From contig NADL03000604.1 of NCBI GenBank assembly GCA_002205965.3, forward strand, positions 1,054,001 through 1,118,000: a stretch of 64,000 bases of DNA, in the 5' to 3' direction. Both the position numbers and the translations under genes were made by a program. This document shows positions 45,801 through 56,169 of this stretch, piece by piece. The notes below the pieces were generated by a model that saw only the letters and a list, made by a program, of their open reading frames with translations, was not told the DNA's origin and ran no database searches. This stretch comes from Kappaphycus alvarezii. Its lineage: Eukaryota > Rhodophyta > Florideophyceae > Gigartinales > Solieriaceae. Within the stretch, counting starts at the first letter, position 1. Each line of letters begins with the position of its first letter.

Positions 45801-46139
45801 TCTGAAGTAAAGTGTGTCGGCTAGTGCGTTGTGTAGGTTTTCTGATTTTCAACGGTGCCTGTGCTCTTTTTTCAGGTTTGTAGTACCCCTGTTTGTTTGG
45901 ATGCCGAACGACCTGTTTATCGGATGAGGACGACGGCGATGGTTCGCGGAAACGCCAAAGGAGGGCCTGGGAAGGTAGTTATCGCCGTGGGCTGTTATTT
46001 CAGAGGTGTAGTTGAGATATGGAGGGGCATTGATTAGTGCTGAAATATCCTAGGATACCCCCTGTTCTCGAGCTTAGGTAGGAAGCCGTGTTACATAATC
46101 TCTATGGACGGTCTTTGGGAAGCAAAATAATTTACTCTT
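42851..46139. other. Eroded retroelement DNA, not assigned
   Basis: Open fragments occur without clear domains: plus 44194-44523 (109 codons, ETTSKAILASIDRPEQPRLL) and a discontinuous plus reading at 44790-45420 including LHLASPHVTIGDGSLRF. They sit between two gypsy-like fragments and may be Gag or pol remains of one element. I recognised no motif strongly enough to name them. Many stops in all frames. Confidence 0.35.
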
Positions 46140-46425
46140 GTGTCAGACAAGGTTAACTCCACGAAATGTACAGTACTATCCATCAGTGAACCTCACGGCT
46201 GGTTTTTTTAGGTTACTTCGGTCGCTGGTCCGCTCACAGTCACTTTTACTTTGATTCAAACTTTGGCAGTTTCCAGGAAATAATTTGCGTGGCTTACAGA
46301 CCCGACTAAAGTAGCGAATACCCCTGAAAATATACAGAACAACATGAGGATCCAGTTTTAAGAGATTACAGAAATTAAGAGAAAGAAAAACTTCACCGAT
46401 AACCTAAGCAGGGGGAACTATTGCC
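46140..46425 (+). repeat. Gypsy-derived repeat, copy 2
   Basis: Partner of 42545-42850, including the TDPTKV motif in one frame near 46300. It ends about 25 bp before the left LTR of copia 2, suggesting that copia 2 inserted beside or into this older gypsy fragment. Confidence 0.5.
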
Positions 46426-46451
46426 CGTTTTAAATAGCCTTGGAGAAACAG

Positions 46452-46593
46452 TGTATGAGGCACGGTCATACAGTACATTTCTGAAATGCATGTACTGCGG
46501 CCAGTGACCTGCTCGCCAGATCAGTACATAGGCAGACGGCATCACTGCCGCCCTCCCTGATAATAAAGCGATTGATCTTTCTGCACTCTAACA
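46452..46593 (+). repeat. 5' LTR of copia element 2
   Basis: 142 bp. Aligns with 52072-52210 from CACGGTCATACAGTAC through CCGCCCTCCCTGATAATAAA to the end. It contains the inverted repeat CAGTACAT (46471-46478) and ATGTACTG (46490-46497), and AATAAA as a likely polyadenylation signal near 46562. It begins TG and ends CA. Confidence 0.85.
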
Positions 46594-46606
46594 TGTGAGC
46601 ATCGCC
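46594..46606 (+). promoter_or_regulatory. Primer-binding site of copia 2
   Basis: TGTGAGCATCGCC starts at the first base after the LTR. It differs from the chromovirus site TGGTAGCATCGCC at two positions, suggesting use of the same tRNA. Confidence 0.6.
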
Positions 46607-46777
46607 TCAAAAGTTCGGATTGACCAAAACCTCCTAAAGCTTTCGCTTCCGACCCAATGTGGCAAGCTCGTGAGCTCATTCGCTCGCCTTAGTGAACCGA
46701 CGCCGGCTCTCAACTCGTTCTTCCTGTCGAACCATCTGGACAGAACACAACTTTCGCCATTTTCTTATCTCACTCAA

Positions 46778-47997
46778 CATGTCCGAAACTAGGCAGGAAA
46801 CAACCACCCAACATCATGATGAACAAACCGCCGTTGAATTGATTTGGGGTCTCCTCGACCGAGATAAATTCCTCACTGAACTTGCTCCAGACTAGTCCGT
46901 TATAAATGACATCGCTGTTCGAGAGAAGCTCGTTTAAACGCATAATCATGACGTTGGTCGAATGCCCTCAGGATTCGCCTACTTCCTGGCAAAGGACTTT
47001 CGAGACATGGCACTCGAGAAATTTTTTGACCGCGCAGCTCGATATATGTCCGAATCGCTTCTAAACAAGTATAACAAAACATGGATAAATATTATTCATT
47101 CATTCTTGGTTATCTATACACTTTGCAAACGTCCACGTTACGAACGCGGTATCAACTCTCGTGTGAAGGCCATTGTTCACAGTATTGAGGGGCTTGATCT
47201 CTCTGAAAAGGTTGATGATGACGAACGACAAAATCAGAAGACGGCCAACTCTCCATAATATGCTAATCAACCGAAACATTCAATCCATGAATCCCTGAAG
47301 TCTATTTGGACAATGGCAGGAATATTTCCAGAAGCAAAACACCTGACCGGTGATGAGACTGAATCGTTCAATTCGAAGCTTGCCCCTATACTTCATCACA
47401 TGGAGAACCTTCAAATTGCTGCAAGTCATCGCTCTTCCGTACTATACTCTTTGCTAGCTGTAAATTCTCCCTCTGGACATTTCAAACATTTCTCTGTAGT
47501 CAATGCTGCAAGCTGTCAAGAAGAAAGTCTTATTTGATGGAGGGAGAGAGGGTTGCCGCATGACTCGCTGGATCACAGCAAAGTTCGATCATTTCCGCAA
47601 GGCTGCAGAATCGGAGGAAAGAGCCACACGAAAGTGGCTCAAGTTCATGATAGAGTATCAGAAAGATCTTCCCAAGTACATGCTTGCTGAAGAGCATCTG
47701 TACACGCAAATCAACGCTTTCCTCCGTCACGTTTCATGGTGTGAATCGCTCTTCCAGCGTACTGAAACACACGAGAACGCGGCCTCCTTTGCCCAGAAGC
47801 TCATCTCAGCTGCTGCTAATCATGACTTGCACATTTACACTCAACCCAAGACTGACGTCCCTTACCACGCATCCCATCCAGAAGTAACGGACCGTGCTCA
47901 GACGAATAATCAGTGGTCCGACCTCATCTCTTTCTTTTCGAAGAATTCCCCGCTTCCACGTACATGGCGACCGATACAATACAATATGCATCAATGA
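46778..47997 (+). pseudogene. Ty1/copia Gag (copia 2), broken
   Basis: Begins MSETRQETTTQHHDEQTAVE at 46778, with stops near 46895 and 47258. Pieces are: 46962-47258 (SGFAYFLAKDFRDMALEKFF), 47313-47537 (MAGIFPEAKHLTGDETESFN, matching RLSGDEREPF in copia 1 Gag) and 47503-47997 (HFRKAAESEERATRKWLKFM, then FLRHVSWCESLFQRTETHEN). The last piece matches the copia 1 capsid core. A 47.99-48.37 kb stretch should contain the zinc knuckle but no CCHC was found. Confidence 0.8.
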
Positions 47998-48372
47998 AAG
48001 TCTCCATAACTCAGTTGTCATCTTCTTTTCAGTTAGTTCAATCGTGGAACCGGCAAGCCTCCATGGCTGAACTCCGAAGGAGCTTCAAGTTCATCACATC
48101 GCCCTGCCAAGCTCTTCTATCGATTCAAACAGCCAGTACACTTCCTTCGCCACTGTTAGAACCCTGAGCTTCACCGGAAACTCCTAAATTATCTAGTTGA
48201 TATTGCCGATGCTGCCGCGTACATGCTCTCTCATGATGATGAAGAAGTCAAAAATAAAGAACAAGACTTCCTCGCCTTCTACATCCAAGCTTTTGAGCAA
48301 ATCCTATATACAGACGATACAGTAGACGAGAACGAGGAAGCTCTCGATGCCTGAGTAGCCGAACTTCTCGAT

Positions 48373-49112
48373 GTGGTCGATCAGTCCCTGAATTTTACCG
48401 CCCCTGTGCATTCATCTGTGCACTCCTCCTATCACATATACGATAAATCTTTCGCGTTCGTTACGATTTCGCTCCTGGACCTCAAGGCCATCATGAAAAC
48501 CCTCATGCTCTTCTCAAGTGCATCTGCCGACCAGCATCTCTTGTTGGACATCGGCGCCCCTCCCTCCATCTGTGGCGCAGACTGGCTTCAAAACGCCAAC
48601 TGGGCCCCGCTGGAAAAACTGTAACTTCCTCACAACGCACCTCCGTTCCTGTTCGCTGGCCATCCATTGCTGCCGCGGTCACTGAAATCAAAGGAAATAT
48701 ACACACCCTCAAGATCTTCGCGTTTGTTCTTCCTTCGACGCCCGAACCGTTCCTTCTCGGACTCTTCGATCAATCCTGGCCTGGTTTCGACATCTGTCTG
48801 CGTGAACGTCACTCCATTCATCTCTGCATCTCTGCATGGCAGAAAGTATTCCCACTCACGGTGAAATCACATGTCGGGCTTCGATTCGCACCGATAACAA
48901 CGTGCTCTTTAGCCACACAGGACGGGACTGCAATCATCCGGAAGTCCGTGTTGGACTATACCGCGAATATCACGCAAACCATAACCCATATGTCGTCCTT
49001 CCAGAAAGTGAATGAAGCACGAACCTCATCCCTCCGTGGCGCCGCGACACCTGGACGCTTAAGTATCACGCGTGGAGCTCTACCGCCTTTTTCGTGCCCT
49101 CAAGCATCCTGA
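48373..49112 (+). pseudogene. Ty1/copia protease (copia 2), catalytic motif altered
   Basis: Frame 48373-48624 ends ADQHLLLDIGAPPSICGADW, where copia 1 has FLVDTGASRCIC, so the active-site triplet is DIG in place of DTG. After a shift, the region from 48660 reads FAFVLPSTPEPFLLGLF, matching PFVAFVLPPTTVPLLLGLD of copia 1. Continuation to 49112 leads into integrase. Loss of the threonine and the frame break indicate an inactive protease. Confidence 0.78.
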
Positions 49113-49641
49113 GACCTCTGCGATGTCCACCGTTCTCCGCAAGAGCCTCGGAGATATGTCTCTTCCACCAGTTTTGAAGAAAGAACTCGACTCAATTCGA
49201 TGCGCCGAATGCGCCGAATGCGCCGAGAGGCCTGAGATTCCACGCAAGCTCAAGAATCCTCTTCCACCTGGGGCCACACCAAACATTGTAGTCTCCATCT
49301 ATGTAATGTCCCACAGGATTCGGAACCATTTAACCGAGATTTTGGTTATGGTTGCCCACGGAGACTTGGTGCTCCGTCTCAAGATGCTCCACGACTGCAC
49401 AGCGATGACCACATTCAATGCATTCTCCAGCCGTTTCATTTCGACATACGACTCTCCATCTTACGTAATCATCGATCGCAGTACCAATTTGGCCGCTGAG
49501 CTGATGAAGGAGAAGCCTCATGAGGTTGACGCGCAACTTTTTCCGATCCCCACAGAATCCCCTTGGGTCATTTGTCCCAACGAGCACTCTTATCGGTTCA
49601 TTCACAAAAGTATCGATCTTCTGCTCCTTCAGAAGCACTAA
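49072..49641 (+). pseudogene. Ty1/copia integrase (copia 2)
   Basis: A 189-codon frame. The N-terminal zinc-binding region reads YRLFRALKHPETSAM followed by IRCAECAECAERPEIP, where a CAE unit is present three times (9-bp repeat at about 49202-49228). The core continues through FNAFSSRFISTYDSPSYVII, DRSTNLAAELMKEK and LFPIPTESPWVICPNEHSYR, corresponding to copia 1 at 15802-16110. A D in (V)IIDRSTN may be the second catalytic aspartate. The frame ends in KH with a stop at 49641, and the C-terminal domain (49642-50160) is broken. Confidence 0.75.
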
Positions 49642-50159
49642 AACACCGGCCAAGATCATGAAGTCCTATTAGCCGACTTTTAGGTTGGCTGTGATTATGC
49701 GCAGCATGCCAGAAATGTCCTTCCACACTATCATCGCTTTTGCACTAAACCGCGACTTCTCGGCACGCTCGATGAAAGTCCTCTTCCTACTGAGCGCATC
49801 TCCCTTATGTAGCTTGCGCGACAAGAGACCGACAGTGTATGGGCGCGTGACCTCAAAGGTCGAGGCCTGGATCTCAATCTTCGCCTCATCGTCGCGATCA
49901 AGTCGTTCTCTGTGCATGAAACGGCTTGGTTCCACCGCAATTGCCACGTTTGGCTCTAAGGAGTTGTTGCAGGTCTTGACCCTCCAACAATCATTGCTGA
50001 ATACGAGAAAAAGTTCTATCCGACCTATAGCACTCGTGTCAGGCCTTACTTCGAATAATTATCAATTCCACCCTCCATCAGAGGCGACCAGCTTCTTCAT
50101 GATCCACCGGTGCCAAACAAAGCGCCGACCGAGAGTCGACAAGCTCAAGTCGAGCTCCA

Positions 50160-51060
50160 GTCGCAGACTTGCTCAACCCGTTTTTCATTTCATCGCATGT
50201 GTCCGAGACTGACGTCTTGACCTGCGTTATCCCCGGTACTTCCTTTACCGTGAGCATCACACAGCTTGAGACCTTCGACATTGACTCAGACACAGTTCTT
50301 ATTACTGCCATGAAGGTCATCAAGGACCACAAGTCTCTGCCCGAAGACGACAAGCTATGTTTCGAGAAAGCCAGACGCGAGGAAATCTGTTGAAAACGTT
50401 AACCTCTGAGCCACATGCACTGGCTCTCTTGTGCAACTGAGCGGAATACAACATATATATATATCAACATCCCCTCGCTAGAAGACGCTACCACAAGATG
50501 CTTGTCGAGGGGTTCAGGGATTACACAGAGCATTACAGTAACGCTCAGAACAAATATTCAACTCAGTGCACCCAGCGGGACTCGAACCCGCGACCGCAGC
50601 GGCAACGTCAACTGGGCCCATAAACTGTTGAAAACGTTAACTACTGAGCCACATGCGCTGGCTCTCTTGTGCAACTGCGTGGACCACAACATGTATATAT
50701 CAACACAATCGACTTCATTCTCAAGGATGCTGTCACTCCGATCCCTCTTGCTCAAGTACCTTATGGCGCCCAGGTCCTACCTTTGAAATGGTTCCTCGCG
50801 ATCATGACCTTGTTCTCGGATGAAGCTGCAAAACTCCATCAGGCACGAATCGTTGCAGAACCTTTCATGTTTACGATGCGACACTCCGTCCACGGCAACA
50901 AGCCGACCGTTATGCTGAGCCCGTTTCCGATGCTCTACTCAGTCTTGCCCACTTGGCTAGAAGTCTCACAGGACGAAAATATCTTTGCTTTCTGCCGTGA
51001 CGTGACAAATGCCATCATACAATCTCTACAGAGAAGCACCTGATCCTGTACCAGCCACCC
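50160..51060 (+). pseudogene. Ty1/copia reverse transcriptase (copia 2), split by insertion
   Basis: The upstream part ends with LPEDDKLCFEKARREEI (to 50387); after the TRIM-like insertion the frame resumes with DFILKDAVTPIPLAQVPYGA (from 50711). Copia 1 has the uninterrupted equivalent (QQKEFYESKIEEIAF then AVSPIHIKQVPSH), so the insertion lies inside the RT lead-in. Further on are FCRDVTNAIIQSLQRST (catalytic D of RDVTNA) and then IYGDVEAGLYWNKTA. The TDDT form of YVDD appears at about 51268. Excising the insertion would restore the local frame. Confidence 0.85.
50388..50705 (-). mobile_element. TRIM-like element with tRNA-like Pol III boxes, nested in copia 2 RT
   Basis: 318 bp. It has terminal direct repeats of 82 and 80 bp (50388-50469 and 50626-50705), both beginning TGTTGAAAACG and ending TATATCAACA, i.e. 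LTR-style TG..CA ends with inverted tips. Flanks are AAATC (50383-50387) and CAATC (50706-50710), a near-perfect 5-bp duplication. On the minus strand each repeat contains a box-A-like TGGCTCAG(T/A)(A/G)GTTAACG (50651-50635 and 50413-50397), and the internal part has a perfect box B GGTTCGAGTCC (50588-50578). It carries no coding capacity. The age is younger than copia 2, which it interrupts. Confidence 0.75.
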
Positions 51061-51108
51061 AAAGAATTCTTCGCCGCTTACCCGAACCTCAACAACCATG
51101 TCTGGCGT

Positions 51109-51678
51109 GTGCTGATTCAGATATACGGCGACGTTGAGGCAGGCCTCTATTGGAACAAGACTGCTGCCCTATGGCTTCTCGAGAACATCTCTGATCTTCA
51201 GCAATCAATCTTCGATCTCTCACTGCTCTTCAGCCCAACCTGGATGATGGCAGTTCTCTTGTGCACGGACGACACTCAACTCCATTCCTCAATCGCTTGG
51301 AGGTGGCCCTTCTTCGACCTCGCAACGAGCGCCGAATCATGTTCTAGCTGCTGTACAGAAAAGTCCTGGCTGTCGTCTATGTCGATAAATCAGACACTTT
51401 GGCAAAATTTGATGAACACAACTGCCACAAGTATGCCAGAGGTGATGTAAAGGTGCAGAGAACTGATGAAAGACGAAGTGGTGGACAGCATTTGCCTCAT
51501 CGAAATCAAGTACAACCCGGCCGATGAAATGACGAAGAAGAATCCCAACTCTGCACTGCTTGGCATCATCAAGTTGAATTCACACAAGTTTCCTTGCAAG
51601 GACGTATTCATGCTTCAGCAGAGTCTTTACCGCAACGCAAGTTTCATCCCTACAAGCCAAGTTCCAATGAAGGAATAA
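51109..51678 (+). pseudogene. RT C terminus and RNase H remnant (copia 2), internally deleted
   Basis: Frame 51109-51450 runs from IYGDVEAGLYWNKTAALWLL over the TDD box to SINQTLWQNLMNTTATSMPE, a join that in copia 1 is separated by about 0.8 kb of thumb and RNase H. The next frame (51466-51678) has EIKYNPADEMTKKNPNSALL, the ADxxTK box ending RNase H. The YSDGA and STEAE parts present in copia 1 are missing, so most of RNase H has been deleted. Confidence 0.8.
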
Positions 51679-52071
51679 TTTACTCTAGCTCTACTACAAA
51701 AATTGTCTCCTTGTGATCCTTCTTCTCACGCTGCTTCAATTTATCCATCACACGCACTTGGACCTTCTTCGACCTCGACCCAAATCATGAACTCGATACA
51801 ATGCATAGCCGAAAAGAGTCTGCATTCAATTCCATCGCATAAATCTCCTTTTTGTCCGAAAAAAGCTTCATCTTTGGCAGAAGTTCCGCCATACCTGCGA
51901 GGCTATCGACTAAAGGCCTAATTTCTGGCGGTAGTGCAATGTCATAATCCTCCTACGTAGCAGAAGAATGAACCTTGAATGGAGGTGGAAGGATATGGAC
52001 CGGAAAAGGCACGCACGCGTGTGCACCCAATTCTTTCGAACTGTTCTCTTTCTCAGAAGAGCAGGGGGAAG

Positions 52072-52210
52072 TAATACACGGTCATACAGTACAGTTCTGA
52101 AATGTATGTACTGCGACCAGTAGCCTGCCGCCAGATCAATACTTATGCGGACTGCATCACCACCGCCCTCCCTGATAATAAATCCATCGATCTTTATACA
52201 CACTTACGCA
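52072..52210 (+). repeat. 3' LTR of copia element 2
   Basis: About 139 bp, starting just after the polypurine tract and ending TTACGCA. It shares with the left LTR the CAGTAC..TGTACTG pair, the CCGCCCTCCCTGATAATAAA block and GATCTTT near the end. Identity by eye is roughly four in five, so the insertion is old. Confidence 0.85.
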
Positions 52211-52669
52211 GCGTTTCTCTGGAAAGCATGTTCAGTCTATCAACAACATCTTTGAGGTACTTAAGGACTTTATAATGTCTTTAGGTTGTAAATAAACCTT
52301 TTTGGATATTGTAGGAACCTCTTAAGAGCGTCGTCAGCTGTGCGGTCAATTTTTACAGCAGAACAACTAAAATGCGACTCCTGATTGGTCGGTCATATTT
52401 CAATCAAATATTGGCACCCTTTTCCACTTCAAAATTTACCCTATTGAACCTGCCGAAAATAAAAAATCTTTGCTCTTCCCCAGCGACATGAACTTTATCA
52501 GTTTCAAATGACCATTGTGCAAGCCCAACCGGGAAGGGTGCCAACCCTCTACTATAGCCAACTTTTGTCTCAACTCCTCTACTTTTGTTTCCCCTCTACT
52601 TTCATCCTTCATGCAGGACCATAATTAGCTCCCCTCTATTCCGATGGAGGGAGCCGATCTCATACTACA

Positions 52670-53760
52670 AGATGATGGCGCAGCAGCAGCGCAGAGTCCA
52701 CAGTGTGGACAGAGAGCACAGTGTTCGCACTGTCTTCGACATTAATTTGGGCTTGCATTGGTCCCGAAGACAAACTGGGGCATATCTAAGCACAGTAGAT
52801 TGAGAAGTAGGAAACGAAACTATGAGACTGCGTTTCGGGATCTGCGAGATGAACGTTTTTATCTGTTTTCGAGCCTGCAGTGATCAACCCGGAAATTTGG
52901 GTATCTCGGTGCTCTGGAGATTCCTTTGAGCGGCAATTTCGAATGCCCAGTAACTTATTTAATCTACTCTACCCTCGTATAGTCAGCCCCTCGTCTATGA
53001 TTAGGTCCGGCCTCCGTCCGCATTGTACGGGCAAAAAAAGGAATCAATCTGCTAGTCAAAATAACAGCAGCACTTGGTATGCTTTGCGGAATTCCAGCTG
53101 ATATGCTCAAAGAAAATTGCATGTAGGGGATTCTACTGTGCTTATGTGTCTGAAAGCATTTTACAGAACAGGAGTATAATTTTTCAAGATAGATTAATTG
53201 CGAAAGCCGACTAACAGTGACTTAATCAAGATCGAAAGACAATTGTCGCGATTAGATTTCCGGGCTATGTTGTTTGCTTAGACTGTAGTACCTGTGCATT
53301 GAAGCTATGCCCGAAGGTAGAGCAGGGATCACTGTAGGGAAGGATAAAAAGCCGTCCCTAAAGATGGAAGTCCTGTGCAAATTCGGATCTCAGAGTATAA
53401 AGCTTTTTTGCAGGCTCCCTGGCATTATAAAGGACCTTAACGTGTTGAATGTCAGCCATTTTTTCTCGCAAGTGATGAAAGATCGCTATCCGTCTTTCTA
53501 GCCGAAGTACGGTGTATTTTAGCAGGCCTTTGACTACAACTACTTCCTTGCAGATGATATATGAAACGTTTACAAGTTTTTAATGACCAAAATTGCAGAA
53601 CCACTGACAACATATGAAAATGTTTTCTCTAAACGCCAATTAAGTGTTCTTAAATGCATATTGCGCTTATTTGTGGTTTTGTATGCCAGATTCAGTCTTT
53701 TACAGCAGCCGTGACTGTTGTGGTACCGAGCGGACATGATTAATGTCACCTAAGCTATGT
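52670..53760 (+). pseudogene. ALP1/HARBI1-like transposase remnant D
   Basis: Plus-strand pieces follow the order of copy C: ERQFRMPSNLFNLLYPRIVS (52880-53101), then RLDFRAMLFAxTVVPVHWKL, where the usual CLDCAxW is altered, then PEGRAGITVGKDKKPSLKME and LPGIIKDLNVLNVSHFF (53307-53501; the D of KDLN is the second catalytic aspartate), then FDYNYFLADDI, and finally LSVLKCILRLFVVLYARFSL, where the glutamate of VERxFG is replaced. Stops are frequent. The C-terminal tail is cut off shortly before the left LTR of the chromovirus at 53820. Confidence 0.78.
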
Positions 53761-53819
53761 TAATATAAAAAAAGAAGCCAGTAAATACAACAACACATTT
53801 GATGGTGTTGGTAGTATTC

Positions 53820-54214
53820 TAATGCAGATGGGCAGCTGGGGTGCTGCAAGGGATAGCGGAGACAGGGATAGGAAAGGTCGGCTTTGCTAGGATGAGGGGA
53901 ACTTGGATTTTCAGCGGGTTGATGGCGCGATCCCTTCCAGAGACCAAGCAACCTGGCTCCTTTTGTACCCATTTCTAGACTTTAGCAAACCTCTAATAGT
54001 TTCGACTACATAGTACTAGAGCAATATAAACAATAAAAGACACTCTAAGCTGACGTATAGTAAATGCCATAATGGCTACTGCAGACGTCTCTAGAAAGAA
54101 TAATGACATACTAGAAACCTCTAGAACATAGAAGTGTCACAGTAATTCATTAATCATTTCAGTGTGGATACCACAAATGAGAATACACGACACTACTTGT
54201 CTTGTATTGTTACA
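53820..54214 (-). repeat. 3' LTR of the chromovirus
   Basis: Begins TGTAACAATAC on the minus strand right after the polypurine tract and ends near GCATTA. It contains AATATAAACAATAAAAGACA, with a TATA-like and AATAAA-like part. It shares long identical blocks with 58440-58834. Confidence 0.92.
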
Positions 54215-54269
54215 ATTTTCCTTCCCCCACACAGTTGAAGTCCCCGTCAACCTTCATCGCGATCCCGAC

Positions 54270-54621
54270 ATTGCGGTAAAACTTTTTGTTCAAGAATGTA
54301 GTCAAGCCAAACATTCGTCTTTGTTCCATCCTCGTCAATGAAGTCACGAGTCGGTTGCCAGTCAGCGTCATGAGTTGGGCTACCCTTCATTATGGTCAGA
54401 AACTGGTATCAACGTCCGACCCTTCGATGTTTGAGAATAGCCTCCGCTTCGTATTGCGTGCCTCCTATTGTCGGAACTGGAGCCTGCTTTGGAGGAATCG
54501 TTAATGCAATTTCAACTGGCTGCTCACTACATGGTGTCGTTTGGATGACATGAACAACTGGATGGATCTTCAACTGGTCCGGAAGATCCATATTGACTGC
54601 ATTTTTACCAATCAGGGCCAA
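54270..54621 (-). pseudogene. Chromodomain at the integrase C terminus
   Basis: Chromodomains direct chromovirus integration to histone-marked heterochromatin. The minus strand reads LPDQLKIHPVVHVIQTTPCS (integrase tail with the usual LPxxxKIHPVFHV) and then GTQYEAEAILKHRRVGR; after a stop another frame gives WYQFLTIMKGSPTHDADWQP followed by TRDFIDEDGT. YEVEAIL, YLVKWKG-like YQFLTIMKG and (D/E)xxWxP positions define the fold; the aromatic cage residues Y, W and W are visible. One frame break lies within it, near 54409. Confidence 0.8.
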
Positions 54622-54703
54622 ACCTTTTTGCTGTCAACTTATCCTTTTCTTCAGACCTAGGCATCTTTGAACAGCGAACTTCGTACGTTGGAATCTTGTA
54701 TCG

Positions 54704-55825
54704 TTAAGACGCTTGGGCGCTCTCTGTTGCTTTGGCAAGCTTATGGAAGTACTTTGCATCTTCGATAGAAGCCTTTAAACGTTTCTTGAACTCCTCAACA
54801 CTTTGCACAGAGTTTTCATGACCCGGGAGCAGGTCTGGAGGCGATTTAGGAATCCAACCAAGATCAATCTCAAATGGAGATATACTCAAATCCTCAGATA
54901 CCGCAGATTTATACGCAAACTCAGTTGCTGGAAGAGATTCATCCCAATCGCTTTGATTGTAGTTGCAGTAGCATCTAAGATAGTTCACAATCATTCGGTT
55001 CATGATCTCGGAAGAACCGTCAGTCTGGGGGTACTTACCTTTAGGCATCTTCAGCTGATCCCTACAGAGCTCCATCAAATTCTTCCAGAACTTAGACGAA
55101 AACTTTGTATCCTGCTCAGATACCACATTATCTGACATTCCGCGATGTTTGAATATATCCGCTAAAAATGCCTTGGCCGCATCTTCAGCAGCACCAGTAC
55201 CTCGAGACTTCAGAAAATGAACTATTCTGGCTAAACGATCAACTCATGTCGTAATAGAGTCGAATCTATCCTTTTTCTTTGGCAGACTGACAATGAAATC
55301 CGTAGCGAGAGATTCCCATCTTTTCTCAGGGATCTCCAAAGATATTGGGTCGGTCAACTTCTTTTGATTCGAGTCTCGGTACTGCTGACACGTCATACAG
55401 CCTTCAACATACTTGCGGACGTCTCGGACTTTGTGTCTCCAATGGAACCTATCAAGTCTCGACAGAGTCTTAAAGAACTTGAAGGGACTTCCCATTCTTG
55501 AGTCATGTGCCAACTGTAAGACGGCAGACACTGAACTCCTAGGGACACAAAGTTTTCCATTGTAGAACAACCTCGGGAAATTACGCCTGAAAATTAGTAG
55601 TATCTTCTCCAGCTTTTGTTTCTGAATCTCCTTATCGGGTAACTCTCCATGCATAGCCTTCAAAATAGGACCGAAGAACTGATCATCCTCGTATCGGGTT
55701 AACACCCTCTCATATTCAACGAAAGGAACCTCAAATCTGTTCACAATGGTTTCCTTCGTTACTTCCAGTACATAAGGGGCTCTTGACACTGCGTCACCCA
55801 ATACATGGATCTTTCCAGGCTTCAA
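54704..55825 (-). pseudogene. Chromovirus integrase (two frames)
   Basis: Frame 55244-55825 starts with the RNase H exit (KPGKIHVLGDAVSRAPYVLE), then the zinc-binding domain around LQLAHDSRMGSPFKFF and YVEGCMTCQQYRDSN (first H and both C present, second H apparently lost), then the core entry RWESLATDFIVSLPKKKDRF with the first catalytic D. Frame 54704-55138 continues with MSDNVVSEQDTKFSSKFWKN (second D) and KYPQTDGSSEIMNRMIVNYL (catalytic E). About 100 bp between the frames are out of phase. All three catalytic acids remain. Confidence 0.87.
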
Positions 55826-56110
55826 GGTAATGTTAAATATTTCAAAGTTACCGAGGGTCTCTAACCAACGTGCCTCTTGCGACTAAGTTTCGGTTTTGTA
55901 CAGAAACTTCTTAGCTTTTGGTAATCCGTGAGGATCTCGAACTCAGATCCATCCAGGAATCATTTGAAACGATTCAAAAAGCTTATCAAATCCAGCAGTT
56001 CTCTGTCGTTTGCAATTTAGTCTGCTTCAGTAGGACTCAACTTCTAAGAATAGAAAGCTTTCAAAGTCACCATCGTTTTTGCCTTTTCGCTACATGCGCC
56101 GTAACTGTCT
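55780..56110 (-). pseudogene. Chromovirus RNase H remnant
   Basis: Read in broken frames: MVTLKAFYSxKLSPTEADxI, ANDRELLDLISFLNRFK and FLDGSEFEILTDYQKLRSF, leading to the IHVLGDAVSRAP end. The DRELL glutamate and TD(H/Y) aspartate are present. Immediately upstream the sequence passes to the protease end with no RT between. Confidence 0.78.
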
Positions 56111-56169
56111 CACACCTAGATTCAACACTCGAATTTGCGGTTGCTCTTCGGAGTGTTTCCATTAGGATG

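Larger units (their letters stand above)
46452..52210 (+). mobile_element. Ty1/copia retrotransposon 2 with nested TRIM-like insertion
   Basis: Two related terminal repeats (46452-46593 and 52072-52210) flank Gag, protease, integrase, RT and RNase H on the plus strand, again in copia order. A primer-binding-like TGTGAGCATCGCC follows the left LTR, and a polypurine tract (52054-52071) precedes the right one. Pol is interrupted at 50388-50705 by a 318-bp insertion, is deleted between RT and RNase H, and has many stops. No target duplication could be matched. Proteins are homologous to copia 1 but clearly diverged. Confidence 0.88.

Noticed and set aside
42545..46425. A pair of LTRs of one 3.9 kb element
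   Set aside because: The repeats lack TG..CA ends and flanking duplications, and one contains a pol-like motif, so they look like coding remnants.
50578..50651. A functional tRNA gene with an intron
   Set aside because: Boxes A and B are good, but the acceptor and anticodon stems do not form a standard cloverleaf, and the segment lies inside a repeat-bounded insertion with box A duplicated. It is tRNA-derived at most.
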